A stretch of DNA of 9,866 nucleotides from Acidobacteriota bacterium (GTDB taxonomy: Bacteria; Acidobacteriota; Terriglobia; Terriglobales; Acidobacteriaceae): positions 1-9,866 of the forward strand of contig JANXQR010000451.1 of NCBI GenBank assembly GCA_025353435.1. The letters run 5' to 3'. The position numbers and the translations under genes were made by a program. The notes beneath the pieces are model-generated. The model saw only the letters and a program-made list of their open reading frames with translations, had not been told where the DNA came from and did no database searches. Shown piece after piece: positions 6,292-9,866 of the stretch (the first letter of the stretch is position 1; every line of letters begins with the position of its first letter).

Positions 6292-6796
6292 ACGAATTAA
6301 AATCTACTCTTTCCTTCCCCTTGGAATCCCACTTCCGCGGCCCCCTACGCCTTCCCATCGTAAAATCCATTGGCAAACATCTGACTGCACCCAGTGCGAG
6401 CCACAGTCGTCGCGTGATGTCACCTTTACGACAGAATGAGCGGTCGATAACTTGTCTCAATTTTGGATATTGATTCGGAGCGGTATCAATCCGGAGTGTT
6501 CATCATTTGCCTCGACGAACGCGCCCACGGATGCTCGAGTTGTTCATCCAAACTCAAAAAATGACAAAACATTTACACAAAATTCTACTCGCGGAACTTT
6601 TTTTCGATTCATTTCAAATACAAGCAGCCGACAAAGGAAAATGCGAAATGTATTTAATTTATGCAAGCACTCATATTTCTGAGTATCAAATTAAATATTT
6701 GGACGGATTTGAATAATTAGATGGTTTGTGTTCACTAAATAATTGCAAATACCGGTAGTAATCCGAATGGGTGCTGCTCTTATCACCACGGCAGCA

Positions 6797-6824
6797 GGCT
6801 TGGCAAGGTCAGCCCTTGCGAGCC
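6797..6824. repeat. GC-rich hairpin
   Basis: GGCT (6797-6800) pairs with AGCC (6821-6824), and GCAAGG (6803-6808) pairs with CCTTGC (6814-6819), leaving a 5-nt loop and a small asymmetric bulge. No T-run follows, so it is not a standard terminator. Confidence 0.45.
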
Positions 6825-7045
6825 TAAAATCATTCTGGCCAGGAAGCCTCAACGATGCTTGACTCAAGAGTAATAGAGGGTAGGAGATTGCCGTTAGCGG
6901 AAGTGATCGCCAGCAGGATTCTCATTTCACGGCTGGCCGCTCACTGGGCCCCTCAGCCTGCCCAACTCGCCTCAGGAGTCGCCGCCTATCGAAGTCAGCC
7001 ACCTCGGATCGCCAATCGAGAAGCAGCCTTTTACGAGGAAGTCCG

Positions 7046-7060
7046 GGGGACCGAGTCCCC
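7046..7060. repeat. Tight palindromic hairpin GGGGAC-CGA-GTCCCC
   Basis: Six perfect base pairs close a 3-nt loop. No T-run follows on either strand. Confidence 0.5.
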
Positions 7061-7157
7061 ACGCGTAAAGGCGGTCGGGTCTGACGTGATTCTCCAGTTC
7101 AGCTAACGCGAATTGGACCCGGTAAAGGCCAAAATATTGAGCAACAACGACATCAAC

Positions 7158-7183
7158 CCCGTCTTCGATAGCCCGGAGACGGG
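7158..7183. repeat. Inverted repeat CCCGTCT ... AGACGGG
   Basis: Seven-base perfect arms at 7158-7164 and 7177-7183 with a 12-nt loop. A further short hairpin, GGCGG/CCGCC (7214-7218 and 7225-7229), follows within 35 nt. Confidence 0.45.
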
Positions 7184-7448
7184 CGTTCAATTTGTCATTC
7201 CTACGCTGGAGTAGGCGGGGTGTTCCGCCAGGTCCCCCGCGAAATTGAGGGCGGAAAGACCTACTAGATGGCATTTTCGAATAGCGGCGGGGTTTTGAAG
7301 CCGGGAAATCGAGCTGACATTGTGATCGGCACTTTCCATGCGCGAGGATTTCAGGTTGAATAGATAGAAACACTTGCCGGCTGCCCCGGCCGGTCAGCAG
7401 TTTGCCAGGTACTGGGTCAAAAGTGCGGAAGTCGGTTCAACATTGCGG

Positions 7449-7468
7449 TTCCGGAGCCGCCTCCGGAA
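7449..7468 (+). promoter_or_regulatory. 8-bp perfect hairpin upstream of the LTxxQ-type gene
   Basis: TTCCGGAG (7449-7456) and CTCCGGAA (7461-7468) form a perfect 8-bp stem around CCGC. It ends 47 nt before the ATG at 7516, so it is either an operator dyad or a 5' untranslated hairpin for the secreted protein. There is no T-run after it. Confidence 0.45.
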
Positions 7469-7515
7469 ATTCCAGATTTCGCGAAACACACTCTCGTTTT
7501 CAGAAAGGGCTGTAC

Positions 7516-7962
7516 ATGATCAAGAACCAACTAGTTAAATCCACCGCCATTGCAGTGTCATTTATTTGCTTGTTTGCAGCGACAAGACCGGCACGAGCTG
7601 ACGGCCCACCACACAGTGCGTTGCAGACTCCAAAGGCCTCTGCTCCCATGGTTCGGCAAAATCAAAACTCTCTCTCCAAAGACGACGATTTTGCGGGCCT
7701 CGATTTGACTGATGAACAGAAGGCAGAAATGGCCAAGATCCGTCAGGACACAGACGGGCGTAAGGCACTGGTTGCAAAAGACACAAAATTGTCCCCGGAC
7801 CAGAAAGATGCCTTTATCCTTGGTTACACTCGCCTCGAGTATGGCCAAATGTTCCGGGTTCTGAACCCTGCCCAAAAGAAAGAAGTTACCAAGCGGCTGC
7901 AGGCCCGTCGTGCCGCCGAACAGGCGCAGCAAAAAAAGAAGCCCCAAGCTCCCCAGCACTAG
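7516..7962 (+). CDS. Small secreted Spy/CpxP-like (LTxxQ) protein
   Basis: A 148-residue exported protein. Residues 1-28 are a signal peptide: a basic start, a hydrophobic core (AIAVSFICLFAA), and an Ala-Arg-Ala cleavage motif before Asp29. A low-complexity linker rich in Pro, Ser and Gln follows to about residue 55. The rest is mostly helical and charged, with three LTxxQ-like repeats: LTDEQ (64-68), LSPDQ (92-96) and LNPAQ (116-120). This is the pattern of Spy/CpxP-type periplasmic proteins, which bind unfolded proteins or modulate envelope stress signalling; in acidobacteria such short proteins are common and mostly uncharacterised. The C-terminus is Lys/Gln/Ala-rich. The frame is open further upstream to 7402, but only the ATG at 7516 gives a signal peptide; its ribosome binding site is weak (AAAGGG at 7504-7509). 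It stands alone, more than 500 nt from the integrase. Confidence 0.75.
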   Translation: MIKNQLVKSTAIAVSFICLFAATRPARADGPPHSALQTPKASAPMVRQNQNSLSKDDDFAGLDLTDEQKAEMAKIRQDTDGRKALVAKDTKLSPDQKDAFILGYTRLEYGQMFRVLNPAQKKEVTKRLQARRAAEQAQQKKKPQAPQH

Positions 7963-8510
7963 GTCCCGGACGTTCACTTAGAAAATGCGGCAGGTTTCCG
8001 TCGCGCAGACTCGGACAGCGGCCAGTCCTCTATGGATTTGCCTGTTATCCACGAGCTCAATTCCACTTGCGGGTGGCGGACGGCGGGAGCTCCTTCCAGC
8101 CGTCACCCGAAAGCCAGCTTATTCTCGAGTGCCGCTCGGACGCGAAGCGGGATCTCCATAAGCAATCATTTATCCCGGCATTTTAGCCAGAGTTCGATAT
8201 TTTCTTATCGGTCAACATGATCGAATTTGATCTCGGGCATGTAAATTTCACGGATTTTTTGGTTTCATGGAAACTTCTGCTACCAAAGTCAGCCGCGATT
8301 TCAAGGCTTATGGCCGGAATTCCAGCCCTGACCCATTGTACGGCTAGCTCGCACAGGGCTTGATCACTTTCTCCGGATGCCCTCCCATCTGGAAGTTTCA
8401 AGTCTACACAATCATCAGACCTCGTCCTGGGTACTCTTGCGAACGCGTTGTGATGGATGGGGCGATAACTGGTGTCCCCAAGATCCGCTTGTCACAAAGT
8501 AGGGATGAAA
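7963..8510. other. Noncoding stretch before the integrase-like gene
   Basis: About 550 nt in which I find no supported gene. Short frames exist on both strands (for example minus 8183-8401) but lack ribosome binding sites and recognisable motifs. No tRNA, direct repeat pair or other attachment site is evident. No clear terminator follows the LTxxQ-type gene. Confidence 0.5.
8499..8504 (+). promoter_or_regulatory. Shine-Dalgarno for the integrase-like gene
   Basis: GTAGGG ends 6 nt before the ATG at 8511. It directly abuts another in-frame ATG at 8505, leaving no spacing for that one, and a GTG at 8472 has no obvious site, so 8511 is chosen. Confidence 0.55.
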
Positions 8511-9755
8511 ATGGGTCGAGAAAGTCTTCCCGGAAACAGCGCCCTCTACCTTGAGGACGGATTCTGGAAATTGAGTTGGAACGATCAATCCCAAATCGTT
8601 GACACGAGCGCGGCCACGCCCGGCATTGATCCGAACACCGCCAATCATCCGATTTGGGTTGGCCTGGCAACTGGCCCGAAGGGGCTGAGTCGGGAAGAAG
8701 CTCAGCAAATTGTCTGGAAGATGATCGTTTCCCAGGCCCGCGCACAAAAGGTCGCGCAGCACTCATCCGTGACCCTCGGGGAATTCGTGGAGAAGAAGTT
8801 TGTCCCCGAATATATAGCCTCCAAAGGGTTTTCCGGGCGAATGCATTACCAGTCGATGCTGAAACATGTTATCAGGCCCGAAGATGTAGATCGGATATTT
8901 GCCGTCGAGCCAAGGAGGCCGAAAGTCAGACTCCAGTCTGTAGCAGATTGGCCATACCTTGGACACCTACCGCTCCGCGACATCCGCTCCGAATTTGTAC
9001 AGCAACTCACCACAGTGGCACTTTCAAGTGGCTATTCCAAGCAGACCGTAATGCACATCCGGAACGTTGTGAGTACGATCTTTACCTACGCCCAGTCGGA
9101 AATGTATTTCAGCGGAGAAAATCCAGCGACTGCGGTCAAATTGTCGAAAGTGAGCCGACCGCAACCATCGCCTCTCGCAACCTCTGACGTGATCCGCCTT
9201 CTCGGATCCATGCGGTATCCAGAGAAGGAAATGTCAATCATCGCTATCCTCACCGGAATGACCGTGGCCGAAATTTGCGGCCTTCAATGGAAGCGTGTCA
9301 ATCTCACCGAAACCGAAACGGTGAATTCCGACGGAGAAGCTATTCCGCCGAAATGTCTGTTGGTCCGAGAGGAATGGATGCGCGGACAGTTGGGTTCGGT
9401 TTCGAAGCGCCGTGTTGGAATCATCAAGATTCCAAGACCTCTTCTTCCGATAATTTCGAGACTAAGCCGCAATCCAAAATTCACTGGGCAGGGCGATTTT
9501 GTGCTTACCTCACGCAGTGGCAGCCCCGTCAACCAGACCAATTTGCTCACACGCAGGTTGAAGCCGCTCGGGTTGGAGATGAATATCCCAGGACTTTCCT
9601 GGCATATGGTCCGCCGGATCCACAAGGAACTGAACGTCGAATTCGGAGCCCAGTTCCATGATCGAATGATGGATGTGGCAAAAGCCGCATTTCCCAGCGA
9701 TTTCAAAGACAGCGAGAAATGGCGCAGTACCGCCGACGGAGAACTGCCCTACTAA
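8511..9755 (+). CDS. Tyrosine recombinase (integrase) homologue, probably inactive
   Basis: A 414-residue protein with the layout of a phage/island integrase. Residues 1-85 include a probable arm-binding region (LYLEDGFWKLSWND near 13-26). The segment from about 88 to 200 is the SAM-like core-binding domain (TLGEFVEKKFVPEY near 88-101). The catalytic domain starts near 225. Box I reads TGMTVAEICGLQW (248-260), where the usual first catalytic Arg is Thr251. A Lys in SKRRVGIIKI (near 299) could be the beta-hairpin lysine. Box II begins HMVRR (365-369), keeping His and Arg. The later LGH and nucleophilic Tyr are missing: the region reads DRMMDVAKAAFPSDF, and the only Tyr afterwards is the last residue, Y414. 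I infer loss of strand-cleavage activity, although the frame is full length. I recall acidobacterial integrases with a non-Arg box I, so Thr251 may be a family trait; the missing Tyr is stronger evidence. No accessory mobile genes lie beside it. Confidence 0.82.
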   Translation: MGRESLPGNSALYLEDGFWKLSWNDQSQIVDTSAATPGIDPNTANHPIWVGLATGPKGLSREEAQQIVWKMIVSQARAQKVAQHSSVTLGEFVEKKFVPEYIASKGFSGRMHYQSMLKHVIRPEDVDRIFAVEPRRPKVRLQSVADWPYLGHLPLRDIRSEFVQQLTTVALSSGYSKQTVMHIRNVVSTIFTYAQSEMYFSGENPATAVKLSKVSRPQPSPLATSDVIRLLGSMRYPEKEMSIIAILTGMTVAEICGLQWKRVNLTETETVNSDGEAIPPKCLLVREEWMRGQLGSVSKRRVGIIKIPRPLLPIISRLSRNPKFTGQGDFVLTSRSGSPVNQTNLLTRRLKPLGLEMNIPGLSWHMVRRIHKELNVEFGAQFHDRMMDVAKAAFPSDFKDSEKWRSTADGELPY

Positions 9756-9866
9756 TCTTCAAAGTCAACAGCTCAACGCGTTCCAACCCTCAAACTCAAG
9801 CATTTCGCCTTTCGCGAGAACTTCCTTTTGGCGACGGGGAGCAGACTTGCGTATTGAACTTCAATG
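9756..9866. other. Window end, nothing identified
   Basis: About 110 nt after the integrase-like gene. A minus-strand frame entering from the right edge (about 30 residues before a stop) could be the end of a gene, but it has no recognisable motif. No terminator or attachment site is visible. Confidence 0.3.

Larger units (their letters stand above)
6292..7515. other. Long gene-poor stretch with AT-rich and structured parts
   Basis: About 1.2 kb lacking a convincing gene. Positions 6541-6720 are markedly AT-rich (55 G/C in 180, about 31%, counted by hand), unlike flanking genes. From about 6790 the sequence returns to GC-rich and holds several hairpins: 6797-6824, 7046-7060, 7158-7183 and 7214-7229. 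Two overlapping opposite-strand frames (6855-7106 plus, 6972-7373 minus) have no good ribosome binding sites and no recognised family. I see no tRNA or complete mobile element. Confidence 0.5.

Noticed and set aside
6203..6460. Minus-strand frame giving a Gly-Asp and poly-Gly tract
   Set aside because: The tract is the translation of the hexamer repeat, and the frame has no other protein-like features and overlaps the regulator's end.
6452..6716. Overlapping plus-strand frames in the AT-rich stretch
   Set aside because: Short, in two competing frames, without a ribosome binding site or known motif.
7041..7080. tRNA-like look of the GGGGAC-CGA-GTCCCC region
   Set aside because: There is no acceptor stem, no T-loop GTTCGAATC-like sequence and no anticodon arm around it.
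6855..7373. Opposite-strand frames 6855-7106 (plus) and 6972-7373 (minus)
   Set aside because: Neither has a good start signal. The minus one has a protein-like section (RLRAIEDGVDVVVAQYFG) but a GTG start without a ribosome binding site and no recognised family. It could be a remnant, but this is too weak to call.
8183..8401. 72-codon minus-strand frame before the integrase-like gene
   Set aside because: No ribosome binding site, no recognisable domain, and the text is not protein-like at its C-terminal half.

Overview
The window looks like chromosomal DNA of a GC-rich soil bacterium, most likely an acidobacterium (Terriglobia-like). This is an inference from protein style rather than a search. 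The signs are a secreted glycosidase-like barrel fused to a SUMF1 domain, a Crp/Fnr regulator with a typical acidobacterial HTH segment, a small secreted LTxxQ protein, and an unusual integrase with Thr at the box I arginine. There is no rRNA, tRNA, CRISPR array or complete insertion sequence that I can see.

Layout. Positions 1-131 hold the start of a minus-strand secreted protein, probably an alpha-galactosidase-like glycosidase. Diverging from it are two plus-strand genes: a soluble histidine kinase with an N-terminal cyclic-nucleotide-binding fold (256-1698), and a 723-residue secreted protein (1865-4036) with a glycosidase-like barrel, a beta-sandwich and a C-terminal SUMF1/FGE-sulfatase domain without the catalytic cysteines. 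From 4037 to 5430 there is about 1.4 kb with no convincing full-length gene. It contains a strong intrinsic terminator (4281-4323), an upstream stretch able to form alternative hairpins, a possible decayed gene, AT-rich dyads and a candidate small CxxC/CxxC ORF. A Crp/Fnr-family regulator with a TTG start follows (5431-6237). Directly after its stop is a hexanucleotide repeat whose minus strand is a dense G-quadruplex motif, then a strikingly AT-rich stretch (about 31% GC by hand count over 6541-6720), then a GC-rich stretch with several perfect hairpins. A small secreted Spy/CpxP-like protein (7516-7962) and a full-length integrase-like protein (8511-9755) that lacks key catalytic residues close the window.

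How it fits together. The left 4 kb reads as ordinary chromosome devoted to extracellular carbohydrate handling plus signalling. The right 5.8 kb is gene-poor, uneven in base composition and ends in a tyrosine-recombinase homologue, which suggests an old, eroding genomic island. I do not see a complete new defence or mobile system. The points most worth a second look are the cysteine-less SUMF1 fusion, the apparently dead but uninterrupted integrase, the cysteine cluster in the Crp-type regulator, the G4 repeat at its 3' end, and the possible small RNA ending at 4323.
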